This document shows positions 33,200 through 42,558 of a DNA stretch of 64,000 nt, in pieces (the stretch's first letter is position 1; each line of letters opens with the position of its first letter). A model generated the notes under the pieces. The model searched no databases, had not been told where the DNA came from, and worked only from the letters and a program-made list of their open reading frames with translations. The position numbers were made by a program, and so were the translations under genes. Source of the stretch: Novosphingobium sp. (GTDB lineage Bacteria; Pseudomonadota; Alphaproteobacteria; Sphingomonadales; Sphingomonadaceae); contig NZ_JAUYRV010000033.1 in the NCBI RefSeq assembly GCF_030696665.1, positions 41,068 through 105,067 on the forward strand, in the 5' to 3' direction.

Positions 33200-34530
33200 G
33201 GACAGCCGCCGCCATCGCCGCCGCCGTCAGGGCGGGCGAAGTTACCGCAAGGTCGGTGGCCGAGCAGGCTATTGCGGCACTGAAGGCCGACACTCACGTT
33301 GCCGTCACCCGTGTTCTGGAAGAGCGCGCTTTGGCCGAAGCCGCCGCTGTGGACGCGACCGTGGCGCGGGGCGATGACCCCGGGCCGTTGGCAGGCGTGC
33401 CCTATGGCGTGAAAGACCTGTTCGATGTGGCGGGCCTGTCCACCACCGCCGGTTCCGCCGTGCGCGCCAACGCCACGCCTGCAACCAGTGATGCCGAAGC
33501 GATTCACCGCCTTCAGACCGCAGGAGCCGTGCTGACCTGCACGCTCAACATGGACGAATTCGCCTACGGTTTCGCCACGATCAACGCCACCCACGGCACT
33601 ACGCGCAACCCGCACGATCCTGCCCGGCTGGCGGGCGGCTCCTCCGGCGGTTCTGCGGCAGTTGTCGCCGCCGGATTGCTGCCCTTCGCGCTGGGATCGG
33701 ATACCAATGGCTCGATCCGCGTCCCCGCCAGCCTTTGCGGCCTCTACGGGTTAAAGCCCGCGCACGCCTCGCTGCCGCTGGAGGGCACATTCCCCTTCGC
33801 CGAAAGCTTTGACGATATCGGCCCGTTCACTGCCAGCCTTGAAGACATGGCGCTGGTTTGGGGCGTGCTTCGCGGTGAGCCATTGACCCTTGCGCAAGGC
33901 GAAATCCGCATCGCCCGCCTCGGCGGACGCTTCCGCGAAAACGCCGATCCAGCCCAGCTTGCCGCCATCGATGCCATCGCCCCTGATGCACCGCTGCTCG
34001 AATTGCCAGACATCGCCCGCGCCCGCAGTGCCGCGTTTCTCATCACCGCCTACGAAGGCGGGCACCTCCACCGCGCAACGCTCGCCGCCAGCGCGCTCAC
34101 TTATGACCCTGCAGTGCGTGACCGCCTGATTGCTGGCGCCCTGCTGCCGGAAGAACTCTACGCAAAAGCAAAGGCTTTCCGCGCAGACTTCCTGTCCCGC
34201 CTTAACACTCTTATTGCTGATTTCGATGTCCTGCTTGCGCCCGCAACGCCTTGCACGGCGCCCTTGATCGAAGATCCGCGCATCTTGATCGACGGAGCGC
34301 TCAGCCCCGCGCGCGCGGACCTTGGCATTCATACGCAACCGATCACGTTCACCGCGCTGCCAGCGCTGGCGGTGCCATTGCGCCGTCCGGGCATGTTGCC
34401 GCTGGGGCTGCAACTGATCGGCAAGCCGGGCGGCGAGGGGGCCTTGCTTGCACTGGCTCAACGGCTCGAATCCGATGAATTGACCGGCGTCACCGCGCCG
34501 GAAGGCATTGTCACGGGGGAACTGACATGA
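33196..34530 (+). CDS. AtzE/HpxY-like amidase-signature hydrolase
   Basis: 444 residues of the amidase signature family with an intact Ser-cisSer-Lys triad: Lys73 (GVKDLF), Ser149 (GGSSGGS) and Ser173 (GSDTNGSIR). The pattern matches AtzE-family amidohydrolases, which include 1-carboxybiuret hydrolase and HpxY of oxalurate operons. It is coupled (ATGA) to the transporter carrying the AtzG-like tail and shares the operon with hpxW and hpxZ. It probably hydrolyses an amide of the ureide branch, such as oxalurate; this is inference. No separate hpxX gene is seen. Cytoplasmic. Confidence 0.8.
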   Translation: MRTAAAIAAAVRAGEVTARSVAEQAIAALKADTHVAVTRVLEERALAEAAAVDATVARGDDPGPLAGVPYGVKDLFDVAGLSTTAGSAVRANATPATSDAEAIHRLQTAGAVLTCTLNMDEFAYGFATINATHGTTRNPHDPARLAGGSSGGSAAVVAAGLLPFALGSDTNGSIRVPASLCGLYGLKPAHASLPLEGTFPFAESFDDIGPFTASLEDMALVWGVLRGEPLTLAQGEIRIARLGGRFRENADPAQLAAIDAIAPDAPLLELPDIARARSAAFLITAYEGGHLHRATLAASALTYDPAVRDRLIAGALLPEELYAKAKAFRADFLSRLNTLIADFDVLLAPATPCTAPLIEDPRILIDGALSPARADLGIHTQPITFTALPALAVPLRRPGMLPLGLQLIGKPGGEGALLALAQRLESDELTGVTAPEGIVTGELT

Positions 34531-35876
34531 CGGGGGCAACTGTTGCGCAAGAGGCGGGCCTGCTCGAACGCCACTTTCGATTAAGCGAACGCGGCACGAC
34601 CACGCGCACAGAAGTGCTGGCAGGCTTCACCACGTTCCTGACGATGGCCTATATCGTGCTGGTCAATCCGGCGATCCTTGGACAGGCAGGCATGCCAGTG
34701 GCCTCGGTCGCCGCGGCCACGTGCTTTGCTGCGGCCTTCGCCTCAATCTTGATGGGCATGGTGGCCAATACCCCGCTGGCGCTGGCACCGGGCATGGGTC
34801 TCAACGCCTATTTCAGCTTCACCGTGGTGCAGCAGATGGGCGTGCCCTGGCCCATTGCGCTGGGCTGCGTGTTCATCTCGGGCGTCGCTTTCCTGATCCT
34901 GACGCTCACAGGTGTGCGGCAGTTAATCGTGGCGGTCATTCCGCAGCATCTCTTTGCCGCGGTCGCAGGTGGGATCGGTTTGTTCATCGGCTTCATCGGG
35001 CTGAAGGACGCTGGCATTGTGGTTGCCAACCCCGCCACGTTCGTCGGGCTTGGCAGCGTGACCGAGCCGGGACCGGCGCTTGCGCTGTTCGGTCTGGTGG
35101 TCATCGGCACGCTGTCCGTATGGAACGTGCGCGCGGCCATGCTGATCGGCATTGTCCTCACCACCATCGCCGCATGGCTTACCGGGCAGACCAGCGCCCC
35201 GACCGAACCCTACAGCCTCGCTGCGCTCACCGGCACGGCGTTCCAGCTTGATATTGCAGGCGTCTTCGGCCTCTCTGGCAAGCAGGGGTTGGGCCTTCTC
35301 GAAATCCTGTTCGTGTTTCTGTTCGTCGATCTGTTCGACAATATCGGCACGCTGGTGGCCGTCACCAAGCGTGCCGGGCTGATGGACGCGGCGGGCAAAA
35401 TCCCCGGTCTCAACCGCATCCTGATGACCGACGCGGTCGCCACTATGGTTGGCGCGGTGGCGGGCACCAGCACGGTCACCAGCTATGTTGAAAGCGCAGC
35501 GGGCGTGCAGGCGGGCGGGCGTACCGGCCTTACCGCCGTGGTCTGCGGCTTGCTATTCTTCGCCACGATGTTCGTCGCGCCCTATGCGCAGCTTGTGCCG
35601 CTGGCTGCCACCGCGCCCGCTCTGGTCGTCGTCGGCGGGCTGATGCTGTTGCCGCTGTCCGAGGTGGACTGGGAAGACCCGATGGCGGCTATCCCGGCGT
35701 TCCTCACCGTGGCGATGATTCCGCTGACGTTCTCCATCGCCAATGGCCTCGCCTTCGGCATCACCGCGCACGCCCTGCTCAAGCTGCTGAAGGGCAAGGC
35801 CACCCGCGCCGACTGGTTCCTCTTCACACTCGCCGCGCTGTTCGTGGTGCGCTTTGCTTGGATGGCCGCAGAATGA
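34527..35876 (+). CDS. AzgA-type NCS2 permease for adenine/hypoxanthine/guanine
   Basis: 449 residues with about 12-14 spans. The N-terminus LSERGTTTRTEVLAGFTTFLTMAYIVLVNP and the MGLNAYF, LFVDLFDNIGTLVAV and GTSTVTSYVESAAG motifs are the AzgA (AdeQ/GhxP) branch of the NCS2 family. It imports adenine, hypoxanthine or guanine by proton symport. It overlaps the amidase by 4 bases and the secreted nucleosidase by 4 bases, so uptake is expressed together with base release in the periplasm and adenine/guanine deamination in the cytoplasm. Confidence 0.9.
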   Translation: MTGATVAQEAGLLERHFRLSERGTTTRTEVLAGFTTFLTMAYIVLVNPAILGQAGMPVASVAAATCFAAAFASILMGMVANTPLALAPGMGLNAYFSFTVVQQMGVPWPIALGCVFISGVAFLILTLTGVRQLIVAVIPQHLFAAVAGGIGLFIGFIGLKDAGIVVANPATFVGLGSVTEPGPALALFGLVVIGTLSVWNVRAAMLIGIVLTTIAAWLTGQTSAPTEPYSLAALTGTAFQLDIAGVFGLSGKQGLGLLEILFVFLFVDLFDNIGTLVAVTKRAGLMDAAGKIPGLNRILMTDAVATMVGAVAGTSTVTSYVESAAGVQAGGRTGLTAVVCGLLFFATMFVAPYAQLVPLAATAPALVVVGGLMLLPLSEVDWEDPMAAIPAFLTVAMIPLTFSIANGLAFGITAHALLKLLKGKATRADWFLFTLAALFVVRFAWMAAE

Positions 35877-36802
35877 TCCGCCGTATTGCACTGGCTCTCG
35901 CCGCCCTGCTGCTTCCCGCTACCGTGCACGCCCAGAAGCTCGACGATACGCCGCGCACCGTGGTGATGACCGCGTTCCGCCCCGAATGGAACGCGCTGGT
36001 AGGCACCGTGCAGGAGGCTAAGGAGCACAAGATCAACGGCGGCACCTTCCTGACCGGCACGATGGAAGGCAAGCCTGTCGTGCTGATGCAGAGCGGGGTC
36101 AGCGTGGTGAACGCCGCGATGAACACGCAGCTTGTGCTGGACCGGTTCAACGTGAAGCGCATCGTCTTTTCCGGCATCGCGGGCGGCGTGGACCCGAAGC
36201 TGTCGATCGGTGACGTAATCGTAGCCGAGGACTGGGGCCAGTATCTCGAAGCCTCGTTCGCCCGCAAGACCAAGACCGGCTGGACACCACCCGATCAGGG
36301 CAGCGCGGAAAGCCCGGCCAACTGGTTCTTCATCTTCCCGCGCGGTACGGTGATGGCCAATGCGGCCACGCCGCCCAAGCGCATCTATCGCGTGCCGGTG
36401 GACGCAGGCCTGCTCGATCTGGCGCGCAAGGTGGTGCCTTCGATCACGCTTGAACGCTGCGTGCCGCCATCGGAAAAGATGCTCGCTGGCTCGGAATTAT
36501 GCCTGCCGCGCGTGCCCAAGATCGAAGTCGGTGGCACGGGCGTGACGGCAGGTATCTATGCCGACAACGCCGAATTCCGCATCTACCTGCACAAGGCTTG
36601 GAAAGCCCGCGTACTCGATATGGAAAGCGCGGCGGTGATGCAGGTGGCCTATAGCAACACAGTGCCCGCCATCGTCTTCCGCAGCCTGTCCGACCTTGCC
36701 GGGGGTGATAAGCACAAGAACATGGAGGACACGTTCGAACATCTCGCTTCGGTCAATTCCGCCCATGTCGTGCGCGCCTATCTCGCCGCGCTGCCGGATT
36801 GA
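35873..36802 (+). CDS. Secreted nucleosidase of the PNP/MTAN family
   Basis: 309 residues from ATG 35873, which overlaps the AzgA stop. The signal peptide IRRIALALAALLLPATVHA is clear. The mature part has the PNP_UDP_1 fold: VVMTAFRPEWNALVG, VFSGIAGGVDPKLSIGDVIVAEDW, LDMESAAVMQVA and RSLSDLAGG with the catalytic Asp, as in methylthioadenosine/S-adenosylhomocysteine nucleosidases. Being exported, it would hydrolyse periplasmic nucleosides to free bases plus a sugar. An insert around residues 180-215 with two Cys (RCVPPSEKM ... ELCLPR) could form a disulfide, which fits the periplasm. Together with the NUP protein it gives two base-releasing enzymes. Confidence 0.8.
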   Translation: MIRRIALALAALLLPATVHAQKLDDTPRTVVMTAFRPEWNALVGTVQEAKEHKINGGTFLTGTMEGKPVVLMQSGVSVVNAAMNTQLVLDRFNVKRIVFSGIAGGVDPKLSIGDVIVAEDWGQYLEASFARKTKTGWTPPDQGSAESPANWFFIFPRGTVMANAATPPKRIYRVPVDAGLLDLARKVVPSITLERCVPPSEKMLAGSELCLPRVPKIEVGGTGVTAGIYADNAEFRIYLHKAWKARVLDMESAAVMQVAYSNTVPAIVFRSLSDLAGGDKHKNMEDTFEHLASVNSAHVVRAYLAALPD

Positions 36803-36807
36803 TCGCG

Positions 36808-38391
36808 ATGGCATTGGCAACCGTCACCGGATCGAAAGGCATGGTCACCGCGCCGCATTTCCTTGCGGCGCAGGCGGGGCTTTCGGTATTGCAGGACGGC
36901 GGCAACGCGGTGGAGGCAACCGTCGCGGTCGCCGCCTGCCTCGCAGTGGTCTATCCGCACATGACCGGGATCGGCGGCGATGGGTTCTGGGTGATCCACG
37001 AACCAGACGGCGAAGTTCACGGTATCCACGGTTGCGGTGGTGCGGCTGAGTCGGCCACGCTCGACCTCTATGCAGAGCTTGAGGCAGTGCCCTTTCGCGG
37101 GCCACTTGCAGCCAACACCGTCGCGGGCACGATTTCCGGTTGGCAGGCGGCGCTGGAAAGCGCGGGCGGTTCCTTGCCCCTCGCACGCCTGTTGCGCGAT
37201 GCTATTGACCACGCCGAGGCGGGCGTTGCGATCACCGCAGGCCATGCAGCGATTGCTGCCGCCAAAGGGCCGGAAATGCGCGTGCAACCCGGCGCCTATG
37301 CCACCACATTCGAGCCTCACGGCCGTCCACTTCATGAGGGCGATGTTCTGCGCCAGCCCGTGCTGGCGCAGACGTTGCGGCGGCTATGCGATGAGGGGTT
37401 GGGCAGCTTCTACACCGGCCCGCTAGCGGCTGACATTGCTGCCGATCTTGCCTTGTTGGGAAGTCCGCTTTCCGGCGATGATCTTGCCGCGCATGTCGCC
37501 ACCCGCCCGGAGCCGCTGACCACCCGTCTGCGCGATTGCCAACTGTGGAACAGCGCGCTGCCCACGCAGGGCTTTGCCTCGCTGCTGATCCTCGCGCTGT
37601 TTGATCGGCTGGTGGCGGATGAAGCGGACAGCTTCGATCATGTCCACGGACTGGTTGAGGCGACCAAGCAGGCCTTCCTGATCCGCGATGTCCACGTGGG
37701 CGATCCGGCGTATCATGATTTCGATTGGCAGGGCCTGTTGTCCGATCCCGCCGCGCTCGATGAGCTTGCATTGCGGATCGTTCCGGCCAAAGCGCTGGCA
37801 TGGCCGCAACCGCCGCAGTGGGGCGATACGTGCTGGTTCGGCGCGGCGGATAAGGAAGGCCGCGTCGTCAGCGCGATCCAGTCCACCTATTTTGAGTTCG
37901 GCTCCGGGCTGGTCCTGCCGAAAACGGGGATCACCTGGCAGAACCGGGGCAGCAGCTTCCGGCTGGCGGAATCGGGCTGGAACGCCCTGAAACCGGGGCG
38001 CAAACCCTTCCACACGCTCAACCCCGCACTCGCCCGGTTCGACGATGGCCGCGTCATGGCATACGGCACGATGGGCGGGGAGGGACAGCCGCAGACTCAA
38101 GCCGCGCTGTTCAGCCGCTATGCCCGCTACGGCGCAGACCTGCAGGCCGCAATCAGCGCGCCGCGCTGGCTGCTGGGGCGGACGTGGGGGGAGCAATCGA
38201 CCACGCTGAAGCTGGAAGATGGTTTTGATCCAGCGCTCTACGAGGCTCTTTTGACTGCCGGTCACGATGTCGAGCGAGTAGGCCCGCTAACCGCCACGAT
38301 GGGCCACGCAGGAGCAATCGTCCGCCACGCCGACGGGCGGTTTGAAGGCGCGACAGACCCTCGCAGCGATGGCGGGGTGGCGGCATGGTAG
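36808..38391 (+). CDS. hpxW: HpxW-like oxamate amidohydrolase (gamma-glutamyltransferase family)
   Basis: 527 residues from ATG 36808; TTG 36799 would give a TTGA overlap like its neighbours. The Ntn-hydrolase gamma-glutamyltransferase fold is evident: NAVEATVAVAACLAVVYPHMTGIGGDGFW, ANTVAGTISGW and the autocleavage/nucleophile Thr in WGDTCWFGAADKEG, then GGEGQPQTQ. There is no signal peptide, unlike periplasmic GGTs, which fits the cytoplasmic oxamate amidohydrolase HpxW. It would hydrolyse oxamate to oxalate and ammonia. Its setting among allC, aminotransferase and hpxZ genes supports the oxalurate branch. Confidence 0.8.
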   Translation: MALATVTGSKGMVTAPHFLAAQAGLSVLQDGGNAVEATVAVAACLAVVYPHMTGIGGDGFWVIHEPDGEVHGIHGCGGAAESATLDLYAELEAVPFRGPLAANTVAGTISGWQAALESAGGSLPLARLLRDAIDHAEAGVAITAGHAAIAAAKGPEMRVQPGAYATTFEPHGRPLHEGDVLRQPVLAQTLRRLCDEGLGSFYTGPLAADIAADLALLGSPLSGDDLAAHVATRPEPLTTRLRDCQLWNSALPTQGFASLLILALFDRLVADEADSFDHVHGLVEATKQAFLIRDVHVGDPAYHDFDWQGLLSDPAALDELALRIVPAKALAWPQPPQWGDTCWFGAADKEGRVVSAIQSTYFEFGSGLVLPKTGITWQNRGSSFRLAESGWNALKPGRKPFHTLNPALARFDDGRVMAYGTMGGEGQPQTQAALFSRYARYGADLQAAISAPRWLLGRTWGEQSTTLKLEDGFDPALYEALLTAGHDVERVGPLTATMGHAGAIVRHADGRFEGATDPRSDGGVAAW

Positions 38392-39617
38392 AGGGCGGCT
38401 TCCGGGCGGTTTCCCGCTGCGACGAACTCGCTGTGCAGCCGTTCAGCGACAGCCCGGAAGGCCTGACCCGCACCTATCTTTCTCCCGCCTACTACGCCGC
38501 GCAAGACAAGCTGGCGCAGTGGATGGCCGAGGCGGGGATGAGCGTGCGGCGCGATGCGGCGATGAACCTCATCGGGCGGTATGAGGCAAGCGCTCCCGAT
38601 GCGCCGGCGCTGATCATTGGCAGCCATCTTGATAGCGTGCGCAATGCCGGCCACTATGATGGCCCTCTTGGAATTATGCTGGGAATTGAGGTGGTTGCCG
38701 CGCTTTCCTCAGCCGGTGTGCGAATGCCCTTTGCCATTGAAGTCTACGCATTCGGTGATGAGGAAGGCTCTCGCTTCCCCGCCGCAATGCTCACGAGCCG
38801 GGCGGTGGCAGGCACGCTTGACCCGGTGACGCTCGACGTGGCAGACCGGGACGGCGTGATGCTTGGCGAACTCGTTGATATTGCAGCCTATCCCAGCGCA
38901 AAGCGCGCGCCGGAATCGGTGCTCGCCTATCTAGAAGCGCATATCGAGCAGGGACCAGTGCTGGAGGCGCAAGGGCTGGCCATTGGCACGGTCACCGGCA
39001 TCGCCGCACAGCTTCGGTTCGAGATCGAAGTTGGAGGGACGGCGGGTCACGCAGGCACCACTGCGATGGATTTGCGGCGCGATGCGGTGGCGGGAATGGC
39101 AGCGATGGTTTTGGCCGCCGAAAGTGTCGCCACGGCGGGGCCAGCGGACCTTGTTGCCACTGTAGGTGTCGTTCAGGTGCATCTAGGTGCAGCTAACGTC
39201 GTTTCAGGAAAATGCAGCTTCACCCTTGATGTGCGCGCAGGAGTGGCCACGCGCCGCGATGCCGCCGCAGACGAAATCCTGCGCCTTTTCCGTGAGATAG
39301 CGAACCTGCGCGACCTGTGCCTGTCGGTCCGAAAGGTCCACGATCTGCCCGCCAGCCCCTGCGATCCGGCACTGATGGACCTGCTCGACAAGGCCACAGG
39401 TGCCGCTTCGCAAACTCCCTTCCGCCTCGTCTCAGGCGCAGGGCACGATGCCATGATCATGGCCACCCTGTGCCCCACTGCAATGCTGTTCATCCGCTGC
39501 CGGGGCGGGGTGAGCCACAACCCGGCCGAACATGTCGATCCCGCAGACGCCGAAGTGGCGCTGCGGGTCATGCTCGGCTTTATCGAACAATTGGGAGCGA
39601 CATTTGACCCCGCTTGA
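38385..39617 (+). CDS. allC: Allantoate amidohydrolase (M20 family)
   Basis: 410 residues, overlapping hpxW by 7 bases. M20 metallopeptidase-like motifs are present: GSHLDSVRNAGHYDGPLG, FGDEEGSRFP, the HIEQGPVLE stretch and GGTAGHAGTT of the dimerisation domain, with the last ligand in RGGVSHNPAEH. The wording matches the allantoate amidohydrolase/N-carbamoyl-amino-acid hydrolase group; context selects allantoate. The reaction gives (S)-ureidoglycine, ammonia and CO2, feeding the next gene. Two divalent metals are expected. Cytoplasmic. Confidence 0.88.
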   Translation: MVEGGFRAVSRCDELAVQPFSDSPEGLTRTYLSPAYYAAQDKLAQWMAEAGMSVRRDAAMNLIGRYEASAPDAPALIIGSHLDSVRNAGHYDGPLGIMLGIEVVAALSSAGVRMPFAIEVYAFGDEEGSRFPAAMLTSRAVAGTLDPVTLDVADRDGVMLGELVDIAAYPSAKRAPESVLAYLEAHIEQGPVLEAQGLAIGTVTGIAAQLRFEIEVGGTAGHAGTTAMDLRRDAVAGMAAMVLAAESVATAGPADLVATVGVVQVHLGAANVVSGKCSFTLDVRAGVATRRDAAADEILRLFREIANLRDLCLSVRKVHDLPASPCDPALMDLLDKATGAASQTPFRLVSGAGHDAMIMATLCPTAMLFIRCRGGVSHNPAEHVDPADAEVALRVMLGFIEQLGATFDPA

Positions 39618-40845
39618 TCCAACACTCTTCGGCGAAATTGACCCGCCGCAGCGCCTGCTGATGGGACCGGGACCGGTCAACGCGCATCCGCGTGTGCTGC
39701 GGGCGATGTCGGCGGACCTACTGGGGCAGTTCGACCCGGAAATGACGGCGTTCATGAATCAGGTCATGGCGCTCTACCGCCCGGTGTTCGGCACGCAGAA
39801 CCAGTGGACCATGCTGATCGACGGGACGGCGCGGGCGGCCATCGAAGCGTCGCTGGTCAGCCTTGTCGAGCCGGGCGATACGGTGCTGGTCGTGAATTTC
39901 GGGCGGTTCGGCCTGCTGCTCACTGAAATCCTTTCGCGCCTTGGTGCCAATGTCGAGCAGGTCAGCGCGCCGTGGGGCGAGGTGGTGCCGATGGAGGTGA
40001 TCGCCAAGGCTATTGCGCGGCACGGACCGAGCGTCGTGGCAACGGTTCACGGCGATACCTCGACGACGATGGCGCAGCCATTGGAAGGGCTGGGCGATCT
40101 GTGCAAAGCGGCAGGCGCTTTTGCTTATGTCGACGCCACGGCGACGCTGGGCGGCATGGAAATTGCGGCGGACCGCTGGGGCGTGGACGTGGTGACTGGG
40201 GGGTTGCAGAAGTGCCTTGGCGGGCCTTCGGGTTCGGCGCCGATCACCATTTCAAACCGCGCGGCGCAGCGCATATTCTCGCGCCGCCATGTGGAGCAGG
40301 GCATCCGACGCGATGACATTGTGGACGGTAAAGGGCCACGCATTGCGTCCAACTATTTCGATCTGGCGATGATCATGGACTACTGGTCGGAGAAACGGCT
40401 GAACCATCATACCGAAGCGACATCAATGCTTTATGCTGCGCGCGAATGCGCTCGCGTGGCATTGGGAGAAGGTTTGGAGGTGCGGGTTGCACGACACCGC
40501 AAGGCAGGCGCTGCGATGACGGCAGGCTTGCGCGCGATGGGTCTGACGGTGTTTGGCGACGATGCGCACCGCATGACCAACGTGACCGGCGTTTACATCC
40601 CCGGCGGCGTGGACGGCGAGGCGATCCGCACAATGATGCGCGATCACTTCGAGATCGAAATCGGCACGGCTTTCGGACCGCTGCAGGGCAAGATCTGGCG
40701 GTTGGGCGCGATGGGTTACAACGCGATGAAACACAAGGTGCTGCTGACGCTGGGTGCGCTGGAAGCCTGCCTGAAAGCGGCTGGCCATCCTCTGCCGCTG
40801 GGCGAGGCGGTGCCTGCGGCGCTTGCGGCTTGGGAGGACGCATGA
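39604..40845 (+). CDS. pucG: (S)-ureidoglycine-glyoxylate aminotransferase (class V)
   Basis: 413 residues. I use the TTG at 39604, just before conserved text and five bases after GGGAG; it overlaps allC by 14 bases, and the track's 39532 start lies deep inside allC. Class V aminotransferase features: RLLMGPGPVNAHPRVL, HGDTSTTM, VDATATLGG and the PLP lysine in VTGGLQKCLGGPSG. The family includes PucG/HpxJ, which move the amino group of ureidoglycine to glyoxylate, making oxalurate and glycine. Context between allC and puuE makes this the best fit over serine- or alanine-glyoxylate aminotransferase. Confidence 0.82.
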   Translation: MTPLDPTLFGEIDPPQRLLMGPGPVNAHPRVLRAMSADLLGQFDPEMTAFMNQVMALYRPVFGTQNQWTMLIDGTARAAIEASLVSLVEPGDTVLVVNFGRFGLLLTEILSRLGANVEQVSAPWGEVVPMEVIAKAIARHGPSVVATVHGDTSTTMAQPLEGLGDLCKAAGAFAYVDATATLGGMEIAADRWGVDVVTGGLQKCLGGPSGSAPITISNRAAQRIFSRRHVEQGIRRDDIVDGKGPRIASNYFDLAMIMDYWSEKRLNHHTEATSMLYAARECARVALGEGLEVRVARHRKAGAAMTAGLRAMGLTVFGDDAHRMTNVTGVYIPGGVDGEAIRTMMRDHFEIEIGTAFGPLQGKIWRLGAMGYNAMKHKVLLTLGALEACLKAAGHPLPLGEAVPAALAAWEDA

Positions 40846-41744
40846 CGCTTCCGCGCGACCTGACTGGTTACGGCGCAAATCCTCCCGCTGCGCAGTGGCC
40901 GGGCGGCGCGAGGGTGGCCGTGCAGTTCGTGATAAACTACGAGGAAGGCGCGGAAAATTCCGTGCTGAATGGCGACAAGGGGTCTGAGGCTTTCCTGTCT
41001 GACATGGTGGGCGCGGGGAGCCACCCGGCGCGGGCGATGGCGATGGAAAGCCTTTACGAATACGGCAGCCGGGCCGGGTTCTGGCGGCTGCACCGGCTAT
41101 TCACCGCGCGCGATGTGCCGGTGACCGTGTTTGGCGTGGCGGCGGCGATGGCGATGAATCCGGCGTCGGTTGAGGCGATGCTGAAAGCCGATTGGGAGAT
41201 TGCCAGCCACGGCTATCGCTGGATCGATTACCAGTACCTGCCCGAAGAGGTGGAGCGCGAACATATTGCGCGGGCCATCGAACTGCACACGCGGCTGACA
41301 GGCGCGCGCCCGCTCGGCTGGTATCAGGGGCGCACCTCTCCCAACACTGCGCGGTTGGTGGTGGAAGAAGGCGGCTTTGTTTACGACGCCGATAGCTATG
41401 CCGATGACCTGCCCTATTGGGACGTGCGCCACGGCAAGCCGCAACTGATCGTGCCCTATTCGCTCGATGCCAATGACATGAAGATGGTGGCGCTGAACGG
41501 CTTTACCGAGGGTGATCAGTTTTTCAGGTACTTGCGCGATAGCTTTGAGCAATTGCGCGAAGAGGGCGGGCGGATGATGTCGGTCGGCCTGCATGCGCGC
41601 ATCGCCGGAAAGCCTGGCCGGGCGCGGGCCGTGGCGCGGTTCCTTGATCATGTGATCGAGAGTGGCGATGCGTGGATCTCGCGGCGGATCGACATTGCAC
41701 GGCATTGGCTCGAGCATCACCCCCATGCGGGAGGCGCGGCGTGA
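40842..41744 (+). CDS. puuE: Allantoinase PuuE (polysaccharide-deacetylase fold)
   Basis: 300 residues, starting at ATG 40842 within an ATGA overlap; the track's 40446 start is an extension. The text DLTGYGANPPAAQWPGGARVAVQFVINYEEGAENS followed by ASHGYRWIDYQ and PYSLDANDMKM is that of PuuE, a metal-independent allantoinase with a carbohydrate-esterase-4 barrel. It hydrolyses allantoin to allantoate, the substrate of allC. Placement directly before hpxZ and uraD agrees with purine operons in other bacteria. No DHOase-type allantoinase is seen. Confidence 0.92.
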   Translation: MTLPRDLTGYGANPPAAQWPGGARVAVQFVINYEEGAENSVLNGDKGSEAFLSDMVGAGSHPARAMAMESLYEYGSRAGFWRLHRLFTARDVPVTVFGVAAAMAMNPASVEAMLKADWEIASHGYRWIDYQYLPEEVEREHIARAIELHTRLTGARPLGWYQGRTSPNTARLVVEEGGFVYDADSYADDLPYWDVRHGKPQLIVPYSLDANDMKMVALNGFTEGDQFFRYLRDSFEQLREEGGRMMSVGLHARIAGKPGRARAVARFLDHVIESGDAWISRRIDIARHWLEHHPHAGGAA

Positions 41745-42121
41745 CAATCGATGATCCTGCCTTGCTGGCTGAAGTGACTGCTTCGTTTCAGGAATACGAG
41801 CGCGCGCTGATGGCAGACGATTTGCCCGCGATGGACGCGCTGTTCCACGATGCGCCGACGACCAACCGCTTTGGCGTGGGCGAAGTGCTGTGGGGCATGG
41901 ATGCGATCCGGGAGTTCCGCAAAGGGCGCGGCGGATCGCCACAACGCAGGCTGGGGCACGTGGCGATTACGGTTTACGGCTCCGGCTTTGCGACGGCGGA
42001 CGCCGAGTTCTTCCGTGAAGGATCGGATCGGCGCGGACGGCAGAGCCAGGCGTGGGTGCGGTTTGCCGATGGCTGGAAAGTTGTCTCTGCGCACGTCAGC
42101 CTTGAGGGGAGCACATCATGA
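41741..42121 (+). CDS. hpxZ: HpxZ/AtzH-like protein (DUF3225, SnoaL/NTF2 fold)
   Basis: 126 residues from GTG 41741 with GGGAGG upstream. The sequence has the HpxZ/AtzH pattern: ALMADDLPAMDALFHDAPTTNRFGVGE, then GMDAIREFRKGRG and a terminal WKVVSAHVSL typical of NTF2-like folds. In oxalurate operons it accompanies HpxW, HpxX and HpxY; AtzH proteins have been linked to amide hydrolysis of dicarboxylate-type intermediates. Here it is coupled to puuE and uraD. Its exact reaction in purine breakdown is unsettled. Confidence 0.85.
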   Translation: MTIDDPALLAEVTASFQEYERALMADDLPAMDALFHDAPTTNRFGVGEVLWGMDAIREFRKGRGGSPQRRLGHVAITVYGSGFATADAEFFREGSDRRGRQSQAWVRFADGWKVVSAHVSLEGSTS

Positions 42122-42558
42122 CCGCGCTGTTCGAGCACAGCCCTTGGGTGGAAGCGCGGGCGGACGCCCGGCCATCCAGCGGCAATCGCCATGCTGATCT
42201 GATGGCCGTGGTGCTGGAAGCTTCGTCCGAGGAACAACTGGCGTTGATCTGTGCCCACCCCGAACTGGCAGGCAAGGCTGCGGTGGATCGCACTTTGACC
42301 GAGGCTTCGGCGGCGGAGCAGGCTTCTGCGGGGCTGGACCGGCTGAGCGAGGACGAGTTTGCGCGGTTCCATGCGCTGAATGCGGCCTATCGGGAGCGGT
42401 TCGGCTTTCCGTTCATCATCTGTGTGCGGCTGACTGACAAGGCGGGGATTTTGGCAGCGATGGAAGCACGACTGGCGAATGATCGCGAGACAGAAATCGC
42501 CACGGCCATTGCGCAGATTGGCGAGATTGTCCGCCTTAGACTGGAGGACGCGCGATGA
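42118..42558 (+). CDS. uraD: OHCU decarboxylase
   Basis: 146 residues, all-helical, with the conserved LFEHSPWVEARA near the N-terminus, LICAHPELAGKAA in the middle and FPFIICVRL near the C-terminus, the hallmarks of 2-oxo-4-hydroxy-4-carboxy-5-ureidoimidazoline decarboxylase. It gives stereospecific S-allantoin. It sits between hpxZ and puuD with 4-base overlaps on both sides. Cytoplasmic. The catalytic His is the one in CAHPELAG. Confidence 0.92.
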   Translation: MTALFEHSPWVEARADARPSSGNRHADLMAVVLEASSEEQLALICAHPELAGKAAVDRTLTEASAAEQASAGLDRLSEDEFARFHALNAAYRERFGFPFIICVRLTDKAGILAAMEARLANDRETEIATAIAQIGEIVRLRLEDAR

